Counted from the first letter of the stretch, positions 17,843-27,546 are shown. The stretch: 64,000 bases of DNA from Acidobacteriota bacterium (GCA_018269055.1 JAFDVI010000020.1:372001-436000); one strand, 5' to 3'. The notes: generated by a model not told the origin, from the sequence alone. Program-made: numbers and translations.

Positions 17843-19138
17843 ATGCGAACGCTTTATTTAGATTGTTTTGCGGGCGCAAGCGGCGATATGTTCATCGGCG
17901 CGCTGCTGGATTGCGGGCTGGATTTTGAATTTCTGAAGGCTGAGTTGGCCAAACTCGGCGTGGAAGGATACGAACTGAATTTGACGCGCGTGGATCGCAG
18001 CGGCATCAACTCCGCGAAGTTTGACGTTCACCTACATGGTGAGGTGCACCATCACCACGATCATTCGCACGAACATCATCATAGCCACTCACACGACCAC
18101 CACCACGATCATTCGCACGAAGCGAATCCGCAATCCGCAATCCACAATTCGCATTCCCACGATCATCGTTCGCTTTCGACCATCAAACACATTATCTCGT
18201 TTTCGGCGCTGTCCCCTTCGGTCAAGGAACGCGCATTAACGATCTTCCAGCGCATCGGCGAAGCCGAATCCAAAATCCATGGTATTCCGATTGAAACCGT
18301 TCACTTTCACGAAGTTGGCGCGGTGGATTCGATCGTGGATATTGTCGGCGCTTGTATTGGTTTGGAAGCGCTGAAGATCGAACAAATCATTTCTGCGCCG
18401 CTGCATCTCGGTTCGGGAACCTTTACCTGCGCGCACGGAACCTATCCGGTTCCGGGACCTGCGACGGCGGAACTGCTGAAAGGCGTGCCGGTGTATTCCA
18501 AAGACATTGAAGGCGAATTGGTGACGCCCACAGGCGCAGCGCTGATTTCCACGCTGGCTGCCAGGTACGGCAACTTGCCTGCGATGAAAGTCGAGCAAAT
18601 CGGATATGGCGCTGGCACGCGCAGTTATCCGAAATTCCCCAATGTGTTGCGTGCGGTGATCGGAGAAATGGAAGGTTCAACGATTGATGCGACACCAACA
18701 ACGGTGACCGTCATCGAAGCCAACATTGACGATTTGAGTCCGCAGGTCTTCGGCCATTTAATGGAAAAGCTGTTGGCTGCGGGCGCGCTGGATGTCTTTT
18801 ACACGCCTGTGCAAATGAAAAAAAATCGTCCTGGCGTGCTGTTGACCTTGCTGTGTACCCCTTCTGATCGCAAACAGATGACGGATTTGATTTTTCGCGA
18901 AACGACTACTTTGGGCGTCCGGTATCACGACGAGCAACGGGAAATTTTGCAGCGGGATTTCACACAGGTCGAAACCCAATTCGGTTCAATTAAAATAAAA
19001 ATCGCCCGCGCGAATGACGGGCGACTGATCAATTTTTCCCCTGAATTTGAAGATTGCCGTGCCGCTGCCGAAGCGCATCAGGTCGCAGTCCGACAAGTGC
19101 AATTGGCTGCTTTGCAGGCATTTGGCCAGCAGAACTAG
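17843..19138 (+). CDS. larC: nickel pincer cofactor biosynthesis protein LarC
   Basis: Nickel chelatase that inserts Ni into the pyridinium bis-thiocarboxylate cofactor of lactate racemase and related enzymes. 431 residues in one uninterrupted frame. N-terminus YLDCFAGASGDMFIGALLD, a His-rich metal-storage loop near residues 62-112, then TVHFHEVGAVDSIVDIVG and GPATAELLKGVPVY. The C-terminal part has EANIDDLSPQVFGHLMEKL and TPVQMKKNRPGVLLTLL. The His-rich loop holds a short NPQSAIHN insertion encoded by the heptamer repeat at 18124-18150. AGGGGAA precedes the ATG. No larA, larB or larE is seen in this window, so the target enzyme is unknown. Confidence 0.93.
   Translation: MRTLYLDCFAGASGDMFIGALLDCGLDFEFLKAELAKLGVEGYELNLTRVDRSGINSAKFDVHLHGEVHHHHDHSHEHHHSHSHDHHHDHSHEANPQSAIHNSHSHDHRSLSTIKHIISFSALSPSVKERALTIFQRIGEAESKIHGIPIETVHFHEVGAVDSIVDIVGACIGLEALKIEQIISAPLHLGSGTFTCAHGTYPVPGPATAELLKGVPVYSKDIEGELVTPTGAALISTLAARYGNLPAMKVEQIGYGAGTRSYPKFPNVLRAVIGEMEGSTIDATPTTVTVIEANIDDLSPQVFGHLMEKLLAAGALDVFYTPVQMKKNRPGVLLTLLCTPSDRKQMTDLIFRETTTLGVRYHDEQREILQRDFTQVETQFGSIKIKIARANDGRLINFSPEFEDCRAAAEAHQVAVRQVQLAALQAFGQQN
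18124..18150. repeat. intragenic CAATCCG heptamer repeat in larC
   Basis: About three CAATCCG-like units inside the His-rich loop of larC, read as NPQSAIHN. Same heptamer as in the DUF1501 and PSD1 genes. Confidence 0.7.
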
Positions 19139-19142
19139 CTGC

Positions 19143-19580
19143 TCACAGCAATACCGGTTTCCGATCTCCCACTCGTTGACGGTCTTCGCGAAACAGATTC
19201 ATCAATTCCGTCATCTGGGTTTGATTGCAGGGCATGGCGCGAAACGTGGGCAGCACGCCCGCTAACCCTTGATCCTCACTCAGCCGGGAGGTTTCGACCA
19301 AAGCCATAATGGTTTTGTGACTTGCGCTGGTGCGCAAAGCGGAAAGCATTGGCTTCAACTGCATTGCCTCAACATCAATGACGGCTAAATCGTGATTGCT
19401 TTTACATGCGGAACGCAGTTCATCCACGGAGCAAACTGCTGTGATCTCAAATCCATTCAAGCTGATCCCGGTTTTCATCTGTTTCAGCCGTTCCGGCGAA
19501 TCGGCCACCAACAATAATTTGGATTTCGGTAAGGGAATGGATCGAACCGGTGAATTTTGATTCGTAATTGCTGCTGTCAT
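19143..19580 (-). CDS. response-regulator receiver-like protein
   Basis: 145 residues from the ATG at 19580, which has AAGGAG about 9 nt upstream; a longer frame to 19673 has no comparable signal. The pattern KLLLVADSPERLKQMKTGI, then FEITAVCSVDELRSACK, HDLAVIDVEAM and TIMALVETS follows the beta-alpha order of a CheY-like receiver, with the Asp in AVIDVEAM as candidate phosphoacceptor. The usual acidic pair after strand 1 is reduced to ADS and the late Lys is not evident, so it may be a degenerate or pseudo-receiver. No output domain. It is convergent with larC. Confidence 0.6.
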   Translation of the reverse strand: MTAAITNQNSPVRSIPLPKSKLLLVADSPERLKQMKTGISLNGFEITAVCSVDELRSACKSNHDLAVIDVEAMQLKPMLSALRTSASHKTIMALVETSRLSEDQGLAGVLPTFRAMPCNQTQMTELMNLFREDRQRVGDRKPVLL

Positions 19581-19716
19581 ATTTTTGAACTCCTTCTTGT
19601 ATCTATTCTCTGCCACAAATGAATCTTTTCTACCGGGTAATCCCTCCCTTACTACGTAAAATTCCCAAGTCACATGAAAAAGTTACACAGTCCCCGCGGG
19701 ATAAGAACCATGGGCG

Positions 19717-19725
19717 TGATATAGT
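19717..19725 (+). promoter_or_regulatory. possible extended -10 promoter for mazG operon
   Basis: TG-A-TATAGT fits an extended -10 element (TGnTATAAT), about 45 nt before the mazG ATG, in the divergent gap with the receiver-like gene. No good -35 hexamer is seen. Confidence 0.4.
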
Positions 19726-19770
19726 CCCATCATAACGAACGGGAAAGCTAAAACCTTGCAACGAAAAGCT

Positions 19771-20586
19771 ATGAGTACAAAAAGAACATTTCATGACCTG
19801 GTGGAAATGATGGCGCGATTGCGTGCGTCTGATGGCTGTCCTTGGGACCGCGAACAAACTTATGCAACCCTTGGGCCAATGTTGATCGAAGAGGCATACG
19901 AAGTACTGGAAGCCGCCGAAGCTGAAGACTGGGATGAGTTGCGCGATGAATTAGGCGATTTACTCTTTCAGATTGTCTTTTACGGGCAAATTGCCGCCGA
20001 AGCCGGGCACTTCGACGCGTATGATTCGATTACGCGTGTACACGAAAAAATGACACGCCGTCATCCGCATGTGTTTGGCCAAGAGACAGTTGAATCAACA
20101 GCAGACGTTCTGTCCAATTGGGAAACCATTAAAGCTGCCGAGCGCAAGACCAAAGGGGAAGAAGAAAAAAAGGCTTCGATGTTGGACGGCACATCATCAA
20201 AACTGCCAGCCTTGCTGGAGGCATTTCAACTCACCACCAAAGCCGCCCGCGTTGGGTTTGACTGGCAACAAAGTGAGGACATTTTCGACAAGCTGGAAGA
20301 AGAAATTCGAGAACTGCGCGCCGAATTCCAACGGGATGAAAAAGACCAGCAAGCCATTGCCGATGAACTGGGTGATGTTCTGTTTGTCGTTACCAACCTT
20401 GCCCGCTGGCACAACATCGAGCCGGAAACTGCTCTGAAATCAACAAATCGAAAATTCCGCCGCCGCTTTGCGCACATCGAACGCCGTCTGGAAGAACAGG
20501 GCAAGGCTTGGGCTGACGTTACGTTGATTGAAATGGATGCATATTGGGACGAAGCTAAACAAATTGAGCGAGACACCAAAGCCTGA
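19771..20586 (+). CDS. mazG: nucleoside triphosphate pyrophosphohydrolase MazG
   Basis: Hydrolyses non-canonical and other NTPs to NMP and pyrophosphate. About 271 residues, close to E. coli MazG. Two MazG domains are visible: [14 protein letters not shown] and [26 protein letters not shown] near residues 20-70, and [11 protein letters not shown] with [17 protein letters not shown] in the C-terminal half. The ExxE and ExxD metal-binding residues are present in both. ATG 19771 is preferred to a TTG at 19756. Its last base is shared with the start of the glycosidase gene, beginning a run of four overlapping genes. Confidence 0.93.
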   Translation: MSTKRTFHDLVEMMARLRASDGCPWDREQTYATLGPMLIEEAYEVLEAAEAEDWDELRDELGDLLFQIVFYGQIAAEAGHFDAYDSITRVHEKMTRRHPHVFGQETVESTADVLSNWETIKAAERKTKGEEEKKASMLDGTSSKLPALLEAFQLTTKAARVGFDWQQSEDIFDKLEEEIRELRAEFQRDEKDQQAIADELGDVLFVVTNLARWHNIEPETALKSTNRKFRRRFAHIERRLEEQGKAWADVTLIEMDAYWDEAKQIERDTKA

Positions 20587-21740
20587 TGCGACACTGGTTA
20601 TTTTCATTGTTATCTGCCGCGATGCTGGTGCTGACCGCGATTGGCCAACAGTCCACTCACGTGCTGGAATCCGGAAGTTCCGACATTCTGGCACCGGGCA
20701 TTGAGCTTGTTTCCATCAAACGTGGCGATTTTTCAGAATCCGCAACGGGCAACCGCTGGACGATCAACATTTTGCAGGTTGATCCCAAACGGGCTGGATT
20801 ACGATTGGCACAGGCCATGGATGAAATCGCCGGAGCCGAAACGACAAGTTCAATGGCCGCCCGGTATGGCGCCTTGGCTGGCATCAACGGCGGATATTTC
20901 CGCACCACCGGAATCGTTCGCGGAGAACCAGTGGGCGCACTCGTCATTGGTGAAAAGCTGCTCAGTGAACCGGTCAAAAATCGCGCGGCATTGGCCATTT
21001 TTGATGATGGCAAACAAATTCATGCGGCGGTTACTCATGTGACAACCGTGGCGGAATTGCGCGCTCAGGACAAAATTGCCTCCCCCATCAATGGATTTAA
21101 TCGTCCACGCGAAAAGGATGAATTGATGGTATTCACGCCGGAATTTCACCGGACGACGCTCACCAACTCCGACGGCGCAGAGTTCATTGTTCAAAGAAAT
21201 CGCGTCACGTCCGTGAAAGACAGTATTGGCAGCCAGCGAATTCCGAACAATGGATTCGTCATTTCGGCAACCGGCAAAGCTCGCGAGTGGGCGTTGAAAC
21301 ACTTGCGAACGGGAACGCGTATCGAAATCAGCACCAAAATCAAAACCGAACCAACCATTGCGTTTAAGCCGGATTTCATTCTGGGCGGAGGGCCGCAGTT
21401 GGTCGCTGACGGCAAAAAGAGTTTCGCCAGTGAGGCCACGCGTTATAGCGATTCACTGTATCGCCAACGCCATCCGCGCACAGCGATTGGTTGGCGCACC
21501 AACGGAACGTTTATTTTGCTGACGGTGGATGGCCGCCAAAAACAAAGCGTCGGTATGACATTGGACGAATTGGCCGAATTGATGCTGGAACTTGGCTGTG
21601 TTGAAGCGATGAATCTGGACGGCGGCGGTTCAACGACGATGGTCGTCAAAAACAAAATCGTCAACAGTCCATCCGATGCCACTGGCGAACGCGCAGTGAG
21701 CGATGCGCTGTTGATTTTCCCACGTGAAAAAAGGAAATGA
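20586..21740 (+). CDS. phosphodiester glycosidase family protein (NAGPA domain), exported
   Basis: 384 residues with a signal peptide ([18 protein letters not shown]). The NAGPA domain removes sugar residues from phosphodiester-linked glycans. Signature segments: [22 protein letters not shown] near residues 97-118, [23 protein letters not shown] near 298-320 and [21 protein letters not shown] near 342-362. These carry the conserved Asn/Gly/Asp residues of the family. It starts within the mazG stop and overlaps the next gene by 4 bp. In bacteria the family is often linked to sporulation or cell-wall polymers; the substrate here is unknown. Confidence 0.88.
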   Translation: MRHWLFSLLSAAMLVLTAIGQQSTHVLESGSSDILAPGIELVSIKRGDFSESATGNRWTINILQVDPKRAGLRLAQAMDEIAGAETTSSMAARYGALAGINGGYFRTTGIVRGEPVGALVIGEKLLSEPVKNRAALAIFDDGKQIHAAVTHVTTVAELRAQDKIASPINGFNRPREKDELMVFTPEFHRTTLTNSDGAEFIVQRNRVTSVKDSIGSQRIPNNGFVISATGKAREWALKHLRTGTRIEISTKIKTEPTIAFKPDFILGGGPQLVADGKKSFASEATRYSDSLYRQRHPRTAIGWRTNGTFILLTVDGRQKQSVGMTLDELAELMLELGCVEAMNLDGGGSTTMVVKNKIVNSPSDATGERAVSDALLIFPREKRK

Positions 21741-22432
21741 AAGAAGCTCTGGTTTTGATGGCGAAAGCGCCCATCGAAGGAGAAGTCAAAACTCGATTGA
21801 TCGGCGCACTGACGGCGGAACAGGCCAAACAGCTTTACGTCGCCTTCCTCAGCGACACGTTTGCCATGATGGAATCCGTCGAAGAGGAGCGCGACGATTT
21901 GCGCTTGGTACTGTGTTACACGCCCGAAGGCTCGGAAGAAGCGTTTGATGATGTAGAGCGCGAAGGCTGTTTGATGATTGCTCAACGCGGAAACGAGCTT
22001 GGCGAACGACTGACCAATTGTTTTGCAGACGTGTTTGAGCAGGGGTTCGATTCGGTCATTGTCATTGGCGGCGACAGCCCGACTCTTCCGGACGAAATGG
22101 TGATCGAAGCGTTTGATTGCCTGGAAACGGAAAACGACGTGGTCGTCGTTCCCGCCGAAGATGACGGATATTGCTTGATCGGTATGCGCAAGCTGCACGC
22201 CCAAATCTTTCAAAACATTCCGTGGAGTACTGACGGCGTGATGGTCGCGACCGAAGCGCAGGCAAAATCCGCTGGCTTGAGCTTTATTGTCGGTCCGAAG
22301 TGGTATGACGTGGATACGTTCGAGGAGTTGGAACGATTGAAACAGGAACTGAACGACTCCAAAGGCATCGCCAAATTCACACGACGCTTTTTGAAAGAAT
22401 TGGCCAAAACAACAGGAGGGCAAACGCTTTGA
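21737..22432 (+). CDS. TIGR04282-type glycosyltransferase (DUF2064), GT-A fold
   Basis: 231 residues. N-terminus ALVLMAKAPIEGEVKTRL is diagnostic for the DUF2064/TIGR04282 family, related to GT-A nucleotidyl- and glycosyltransferases. GNELGERLTNCFADVF and VIVIGGDSPTLP follow, with the Asp-containing metal site in GGDSP, then VVVPAEDDGYCLIGM and WSTDGVM. Some members are annotated as arsenosugar biosynthesis enzymes, but no ars genes are seen here, so the substrate is open. ATGA overlap with the gene before, and 4-bp overlap with the permease after, place it in one operon from mazG to the permease. Confidence 0.85.
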   Translation: MKEALVLMAKAPIEGEVKTRLIGALTAEQAKQLYVAFLSDTFAMMESVEEERDDLRLVLCYTPEGSEEAFDDVEREGCLMIAQRGNELGERLTNCFADVFEQGFDSVIVIGGDSPTLPDEMVIEAFDCLETENDVVVVPAEDDGYCLIGMRKLHAQIFQNIPWSTDGVMVATEAQAKSAGLSFIVGPKWYDVDTFEELERLKQELNDSKGIAKFTRRFLKELAKTTGGQTL

Positions 22433-23688
22433 ACAAACTGCTGACCATCATCAAACGCGAATACCTGACGCGCGTGAAATCGCGTGGTTTCATGATCGGA
22501 ACGATCCTTGGGCCGTTGGTCATGTCTTCGTTTGTCCTGGTTCCAATTCTGCTAGCGCGGTATAGCGGCCCGGACAAATACAGTATCGTTGTGCTGGATC
22601 AAACCGGGGATCCGGTGCTTTGCGAACGGCTGGATGCTCTGCTGGTCCCAAAACGTTCCGGCCAGCCGCGCTATGAAATAACGCGCGAAGTTGTAAAGCC
22701 GGGAGAAGATTTGGAACCGCATCGTCGAGCCTTGGCTGAGCGGCTGGCGCGAAAAGAAATTGACGGGATTCTTCTGCTCCCCGCCGATGCGCTCAAGCAA
22801 AAAGAACTGACCATTTATTCTAAAAACGCCGCTGCGGTGATTGGCAGAACCCGATTCGAGGATGCTCTGAATAAAGCCGTGTCCGAGCGCCGCATCTCCC
22901 TGGCAGGGTTGGACGCGGAACAGGTCCGCGAACTGACCAAAGATATCAGTTTGAAAGCAGTCAACGAACGCGGCGAAAGCGGTCGAGGTCGCGTTGTGCT
23001 TTCCTTTTCCCTGCTGATGGTTCTTTACCTGACGATTCTGGTGTACGGCGTGACAGTCATGCGCGGCGTGACCGAAGAAAAACAGAACCGCATCATCGAA
23101 GTTTTGCTGTCATCGGTGAGTCCGTTTTATCTGATGATGGGCAAAGTTATAGGAATTGGGCTGGTGGGTTTGACGCAATACCTGGTCTGGTCGTTATTTG
23201 GCGTCATCCTGACCGGATTATCCGCCGCTCCGGCTTTGATGATGTATGCCGATCAAATTCCTAAAGTTTCTCCCTGGCTGTTTGTCTTCTTCGTCATTTA
23301 TTACCTGCTCGGATATTTCCTGTATGCAACGTTGTACGCAATGGTCGGGGCAATCGTTTCCAACGAAGACGACGGCCAGCAGGCACAAATGCCTATCACC
23401 ATGACTTTTATGATCTCGATGATCGTTTCTTCCCTGGTCATGGAAAACCCCACGGGAACAACGGCAACGGTTTTGTCACTGGTGCCATTCTTCGGTCCGT
23501 CACTGATGTTTTTGCGAATTACCTTGGATGCCGCGCCGCCGTGGCAAATCGCGCTTTCGATTGCTTTGATGTTGGCGACCATTGTTGGCGCGGTTTGGCT
23601 GGCGTCAAAGATCTATCGCGTTGGGGTATTGATGTACGGCAAACGTCCGACGATTCCCGAACTGATCAAATGGTTGCGCTATAGCTGA
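22429..23688 (+). CDS. ABC-2 type transporter permease (NatB/YhaP-like)
   Basis: 419 residues. One transmembrane helix near the N-terminus (FMIGTILGPLVMSSFVLVPILLA is split by the extracytoplasmic start), a large extracytoplasmic domain at about 45-190, then five C-terminal helices. The conserved TEEKQNRIIEVLLSSVSPFYLM segment before helix 3 is typical of ABC-2 permeases that couple to an ATPase through this loop. The start is a TTG at 22429, supported by AGGAGGG 9 nt upstream and overlap with the previous stop. No ATPase gene is adjacent in the window, so its partner must lie elsewhere. Confidence 0.88.
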   Translation: MNKLLTIIKREYLTRVKSRGFMIGTILGPLVMSSFVLVPILLARYSGPDKYSIVVLDQTGDPVLCERLDALLVPKRSGQPRYEITREVVKPGEDLEPHRRALAERLARKEIDGILLLPADALKQKELTIYSKNAAAVIGRTRFEDALNKAVSERRISLAGLDAEQVRELTKDISLKAVNERGESGRGRVVLSFSLLMVLYLTILVYGVTVMRGVTEEKQNRIIEVLLSSVSPFYLMMGKVIGIGLVGLTQYLVWSLFGVILTGLSAAPALMMYADQIPKVSPWLFVFFVIYYLLGYFLYATLYAMVGAIVSNEDDGQQAQMPITMTFMISMIVSSLVMENPTGTTATVLSLVPFFGPSLMFLRITLDAAPPWQIALSIALMLATIVGAVWLASKIYRVGVLMYGKRPTIPELIKWLRYS

Positions 23689-23691
23689 ACA

Positions 23692-24789
23692 TCAATTGTG
23701 CGGTGCGCGATACCCCGCGCGCGTGCGCGCAATGAACCCAGGCCGCTTGAGCTCAACCCACACACTTCGCCATTTGCCATCGTGTTTTTCGTTGCTGGGA
23801 TAATACGCCAACGAATACTGCGTGCGAATTTGCGCCGCGATTTGCGAATACGCTTTGTCCAGTTGCTGAAGCTCCTTGACCGGGTACACACGCCCGCCGG
23901 TTTTGTCCGCCATTTCGCGAAGCTCGCGCCGAGCGGATTCATACAGTCGCTGGTTGATCTGAATCCGCTCCATTTTGGAAAGCTCGCAATGCGTCTCAAA
24001 ATAGGATTCTGAGATTTTGCCGCCGTATTCCTTGACGTATTTGTGCAACTGTTTGCGCGAAAACTCGAAATGGCTTTCTTCGGCGCAATTTCTGACCATC
24101 CCGGCTTCGGTAAAACTTTCCGTATCCAGTTCCAGAAAGTATGTGCTGACGCGGCCTTTTTCCAGCAGCGGCAAAATTTGTTCGTATGTGCGATAGCCGT
24201 ATGAATCCACGCCATCCGTCAGCGCGACAATCGCCTTTCGTCCCTCGACTTTGCCAAAAACTTCTTCCAGCGCCAGTTGCATCGAATCGTAAAACGAAGT
24301 TCCCGATCCGGCATCCAGAAAGTCCAAGGCTTTTTCAACGGCCTGGCGGTCGGCGGTTAAATCCTTCAGCAACTCGACTTCTTTATTGAATTGGATCAAG
24401 GCCACACGATCCTGCGGACGAAGCTCCCGCAAAAATCCGCGCACTGCGCGCCGCATCAACTCCACATCGCCGCGCGTGCTGCCAGAGGTATCAATCAACA
24501 ACACCAGGCTGAACGGAACCTCAGTCGCTTCAAAATTGGAAATTTTCTGCCGAACCCCATTTTCGTAAACCTCAAAATCTTCCACCTGAAGGCCGGAAGT
24601 TGGGCGATTGCCTTCGCGATCGGCAACAGCAACATCCAGGGTGACCAAATCCGTATCTACGCGTATCGTCGCCGCATCGTCTTCTTTTTTCTGATCCGGT
24701 TTCTTTTCCTGAGCAATCGCAGACAGACAAATTGCCAACAGACCGGCAAGCAAGACGATTCTGGCAAAAAAGATTTTGAAGGTTGGCAT
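23692..24789 (-). CDS. VWFA-related Acidobacterial domain protein (TIGR03436-like), exported
   Basis: 365 residues from the ATG at 24789, which has GAGGAG upstream; a longer frame to 24858 lacks this. A signal peptide (IVLLAGLLAICLSAIAQ) leads to a beta-sandwich segment (VDTDLVTLDVAVADREGNRP, LQVEDFEVYENGVRQKI), then a von Willebrand A domain with the MIDAS motif DTSGSTR near residue 120 and VALTDGVDSYG near 214. The C-terminal RTQYSLAYYPSNEKHDGKWR is the hallmark of the family, which is abundant in Acidobacteriota. The function is unknown; metal-dependent surface or periplasmic protein binding is likely. A paralog lies at 50621-51865. Convergent with the permease. Confidence 0.9.
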   Translation of the reverse strand: MPTFKIFFARIVLLAGLLAICLSAIAQEKKPDQKKEDDAATIRVDTDLVTLDVAVADREGNRPTSGLQVEDFEVYENGVRQKISNFEATEVPFSLVLLIDTSGSTRGDVELMRRAVRGFLRELRPQDRVALIQFNKEVELLKDLTADRQAVEKALDFLDAGSGTSFYDSMQLALEEVFGKVEGRKAIVALTDGVDSYGYRTYEQILPLLEKGRVSTYFLELDTESFTEAGMVRNCAEESHFEFSRKQLHKYVKEYGGKISESYFETHCELSKMERIQINQRLYESARRELREMADKTGGRVYPVKELQQLDKAYSQIAAQIRTQYSLAYYPSNEKHDGKWRSVWVELKRPGFIARTRAGYRAPHN

Positions 24790-24878
24790 GGTGAAGCTCC
24801 TCGCTTGAGTTGCGGACAGCCCGAAGTATACCCCCAAGATAATTTGCGCGTAACGCAAACTTTATTCGGAAGGCTGTC

Positions 24879-24907
24879 TTGACACGCATAGGGTCGGCCA
24901 GTAAGAT
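24879..24907 (+). promoter_or_regulatory. sigma70-type promoter of the tRNA-Val/tRNA-Asp unit
   Basis: TTGACA at 24879-24884, 17-nt spacer, TAAGAT at 24902-24907. It lies 22 nt before tRNA-Val, the right place for a tRNA promoter. Confidence 0.75.
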
Positions 24908-24929
24908 GCCTGCTCGCTCGAAAGGGTTC

Positions 24930-25004
<75 letters not shown>

Positions 25005-25022
25005 ACCAATTAAGAAGCGAGA

Positions 25023-25110
<88 letters not shown>

Positions 25111-25139
25111 TCGCAATCATAACAATAAAACTTCATTGA

Positions 25140-25173
25140 GCCGCTCGTCACCGCGAGCGGCTTTTCTCTTTTT
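25140..25173 (+). terminator. Rho-independent terminator of the tRNA unit
   Basis: Stem GCCGCTCG-like, 25140-25147 with 25154-25161, 6-nt loop, then TTTTCTCTTTTT. It is positioned 30 nt after tRNA-Asp. Confidence 0.85.
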
Positions 25174-25191
25174 CGGAATCAGACAGGATTT

Positions 25192-25265
25192 ACACGATTG
25201 GACAGGATTAGTTTCAATCGGCTCAAGCTTTGGTTTCATCCCGCTTGAATCCTGTAAATCCTGTC
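25192..25265. repeat. inverted repeat of GACAGGATTTACA type, 18-bp arms
   Basis: Arms 25192-25209 and 25248-25265 complementary with one mismatch. A third GACAGGATT unit lies between them at 25211-25219. It ends just before the moeA ribosome binding site. Confidence 0.7.
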
Positions 25266-25275
25266 GAAAGGTTTT

Positions 25276-26484
25276 ATGCTTCGGATCGAGGACGCATTAC
25301 AAATCATTCTTGACCGCACGCCGTTGCTTGGCAAAGAAGAAATCGCTCTGACCGACGCCGTTGGCCGATTGTTGCGGCGTGACGCCGTGTCCGATCTGGA
25401 TTTGCCGCCGTTTGATCGAGCGCGAATGGACGGTTACGCGCTGAAAGCAGCCGACGCAGCAACCGCCAGCGAAGCCAATCCGGCGCGGCTCAAAGAAATC
25501 GGCGAAGCAGCCGCCGGCCACGTTTTCGGTGGCAAAGTCGAATCGGGCCAGGCTGTGCGCATTATGACCGGCGCGCCGGTTCCAACCGGAGCCGACGCGG
25601 TGCAGCAAATCGAAGTCATCAACGTCGCCGGCGGTTGGATCGAAGTTCAAAAGGCCGTCCGACCGGGACAATTCATCACGCCTCGCGGCATCGAAGCGCG
25701 CGCTGGTGACGTAATGGTCAAAGCCGGAGAACGCATTACGCCCGCCGTTGCCGCCGTGTTGGCGAGCTTTGGCTACGCGCAGTTGACCGTTTCGCATCGC
25801 CCGCGCATTGCGCTGCTTTCCACCGGAACCGAATTGGTTGAAGTCGCTGAAACGCCCGGCCCTTCGCAAATTCGCAACTCGAACACCTATTCGCTGGCCG
25901 GATACGCCGAGTCCGCAGGAGCGGAAGTCGTCGCCACCGGCATCGTGCACGACGATTTTGAAGCGACGCGCACAGCGATTGCCGAAGGTTTGGCCACAGC
26001 CGATGTTGTGATGTTATCAGGCGGCGTTTCGATGGGAGATTACGATCTGGTCAAACCCGCACTGGTGGAACTTGGCGCGGAAATTTTCGTCGAAAAAGTC
26101 GCAATGCATCCCGGCAAACCGACTGTGTTTGCCAAACTGGGCAACAAACTCATTTTTGGCTTGCCCGGCAACCCGGTTTCCGTCGCCGTTTCGTTTCACC
26201 TGTTCGCTCGTCCAGCACTGATGAAAATGCAGGGAGCAAGTGAAATTCACCTGCCGCGCTTTCAGGCGTATACCAGCAAGCAGGTCAAAGGCGCTCCGCC
26301 ACGCCGCAGCCATCAACCCGGACGGATGACCATCAATAACGGGCGCGTCGAAGTCGAACCATTGAAATGGAGCGGTTCGTCCGACCTCGTGGCATTTATG
26401 CATGCCGATTGCCTGATCGTTGTGCCGGAAGATCGCGCCGGCGTCGCTGAAGGCGAATTGGTTGAAGTTATTTCGCTCGGTTAA
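25276..26484 (+). CDS. moeA: molybdopterin molybdotransferase MoeA
   Basis: Inserts molybdate into adenylated molybdopterin. 402 residues, normal length. N-terminal domain with [19 protein letters not shown] near residues 45-63, then [18 protein letters not shown] near 97-114 and [14 protein letters not shown] [11 protein letters not shown] near 179. The MoCF-binding core has [16 protein letters not shown] near 248, and [20 protein letters not shown] near 297-316. The C-terminal beta-barrel domain is complete. AAAGG lies upstream of the ATG. moaC follows after 21 bp; mog lies far away at 60916. Confidence 0.96.
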   Translation: MLRIEDALQIILDRTPLLGKEEIALTDAVGRLLRRDAVSDLDLPPFDRARMDGYALKAADAATASEANPARLKEIGEAAAGHVFGGKVESGQAVRIMTGAPVPTGADAVQQIEVINVAGGWIEVQKAVRPGQFITPRGIEARAGDVMVKAGERITPAVAAVLASFGYAQLTVSHRPRIALLSTGTELVEVAETPGPSQIRNSNTYSLAGYAESAGAEVVATGIVHDDFEATRTAIAEGLATADVVMLSGGVSMGDYDLVKPALVELGAEIFVEKVAMHPGKPTVFAKLGNKLIFGLPGNPVSVAVSFHLFARPALMKMQGASEIHLPRFQAYTSKQVKGAPPRRSHQPGRMTINNGRVEVEPLKWSGSSDLVAFMHADCLIVVPEDRAGVAEGELVEVISLG

Positions 26485-26505
26485 ATCTCAAATCTGAAAT
26501 TCATC

Positions 26506-27030
26506 ATGCCCGAAGAAGCAACTCCACAACTTTCTCACCTCGACGAGGAAGGCCGCATCAAAATGGTGAATGTCGGCGCAAAAGCCGCCACCGCACGCAC
26601 TGCCGAAGCCAGCGGTTTTGTGCGAATGTCGCCGGAAACAGTCGCTGCCATTCGCGAACGCCGAACGCCGAAAGGCGATCCACTGGAAACCGCTCGGCTC
26701 GCCGGGATTATGGCAGCCAAACGAACTGCTGAACTGATTCCACTGTGTCACTCTCTGGCATTGTCGCACGCCGATGTGACGATCACCTTGACCGACGAAG
26801 GCGCGCGAGTTTGGGCAACGGCTTCGACCAGCGCGCAAACCGGCGTCGAAATGGAAGCCTTGACCGCCGTTTCTGTCGCGGCGCTGACGCTGTACGACAT
26901 GTGCAAAGCGATTGATAAAGGAATGGTGATTGGCGAAATCCGGCTGGAACGAAAAACTGGCGGAAGGTCTGGCGAATGGCGGAGAAACAAAGAAAGCATC
27001 AGCCAAGAAAAACCATCACATCCAAGCTGA
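26506..27030 (+). CDS. moaC: cyclic pyranopterin monophosphate synthase MoaC
   Basis: Converts the MoaA product (3',8-cyclo-7,8-dihydro-GTP) to cyclic pyranopterin monophosphate. 174 residues. Characteristic segments: [19 protein letters not shown] at the N-terminus, [21 protein letters not shown] near residues 75-95, and [27 protein letters not shown] near 114-140, where the catalytic Lys lies. The C-terminus has a hydrophilic tail of about 20 residues beyond the usual end ([12 protein letters not shown]). It stands 21 bp after moeA, so the two form an operon. Confidence 0.96.
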   Translation: MPEEATPQLSHLDEEGRIKMVNVGAKAATARTAEASGFVRMSPETVAAIRERRTPKGDPLETARLAGIMAAKRTAELIPLCHSLALSHADVTITLTDEGARVWATASTSAQTGVEMEALTAVSVAALTLYDMCKAIDKGMVIGEIRLERKTGGRSGEWRRNKESISQEKPSHPS

Positions 27031-27056
27031 TGCTTTCCATTCCCTGCATTACCGCT

Positions 27057-27275
27057 TCAAGCAGCGAGTCGTTGGGAACGATCATACTTCAACGGCTCCG
27101 GTAGCGGCTGTCCTGCCTCTTGATAAGTCTCAATCATAAGCTCCAATGCGACCTGCGCTTCCGCTATGGCTTCGTCGGGAGTCTCGCCAAAAGCGGAGAG
27201 GCCGGGAAATTCTGGGCACTTGGCGATATACCCCTCATCTTCATCGCTCCAATGCAAAAGAAAACTATATTTCAT
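27057..27275 (-). CDS. hicB: HicB family antitoxin
   Basis: 72 residues with the compact HicB partial RNase-H-like fold: YSFLLHWSDEDEGYIAKCPEFPGLSAFGETPDEAIAEAQ is split over residues 3-41, followed by an amphipathic helix. No C-terminal DNA-binding domain is attached, as in the minimal HicB class. It overlaps the toxin gene by 4 bp (ATGA) and lies downstream of it, the classical hicA-hicB order. It neutralises HicA by direct binding. Convergent with moaC. Confidence 0.9.
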   Translation of the reverse strand: MKYSFLLHWSDEDEGYIAKCPEFPGLSAFGETPDEAIAEAQVALELMIETYQEAGQPLPEPLKYDRSQRLAA

Positions 27276-27523
27276 GATGGCAATTCCTTAATTGCAGTCA
27301 GAAGTTGTTTTACCTGATAAGGTTTGGCTTTTCCATTCACACTCTGAAAGTTCATCATCCGCCCCTGCTCAAGTGTGAGTTGCTTGTTCTCATACAACTG
27401 ATGAGAGCCTTTTTGACGCTTGAACTCCCATCCGAAACATTCCGCCAAAGCGCACAAGTCCTCAAATCGAATGTTGGCTGTTGACTGTTGTGCTTGTTCA
27501 TAAAGTTTTTGGCAATTACTCAT
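27272..27523 (-). CDS. hicA: HicA-like mRNA interferase toxin
   Basis: 83 residues from the ATG at 27523; a TTG at 27535 is a possible alternative. The double-stranded-RNA-binding-like HicA fold is indicated by FGWEFKRQKGSHQLYEN near residues 30-46, containing the catalytic His (GSHQ), and by a C-terminal KAKPYQVKQLLTAI helix. HicA cleaves mRNA when free of HicB. The Gly-Ser-His motif is intact, so the toxin appears functional. It lies 23 bp downstream of a small gene of unknown function on the same strand. Confidence 0.85.
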   Translation of the reverse strand: MSNCQKLYEQAQQSTANIRFEDLCALAECFGWEFKRQKGSHQLYENKQLTLEQGRMMNFQSVNGKAKPYQVKQLLTAIKELPS

Positions 27524-27546
27524 AGGGGAAGCCAAACTTCATCAGA

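Noticed and set aside
18048..18180. CAC/CAT-rich run in larC as a simple sequence error or separate repeat
   Set aside because: It encodes the His-rich metal-binding loop typical of LarC proteins; only the heptamer tract within it is anomalous.
27031..27056. Possible additional small gene between moaC and hicB
   Set aside because: Only 26 bp remain between the convergent stops.
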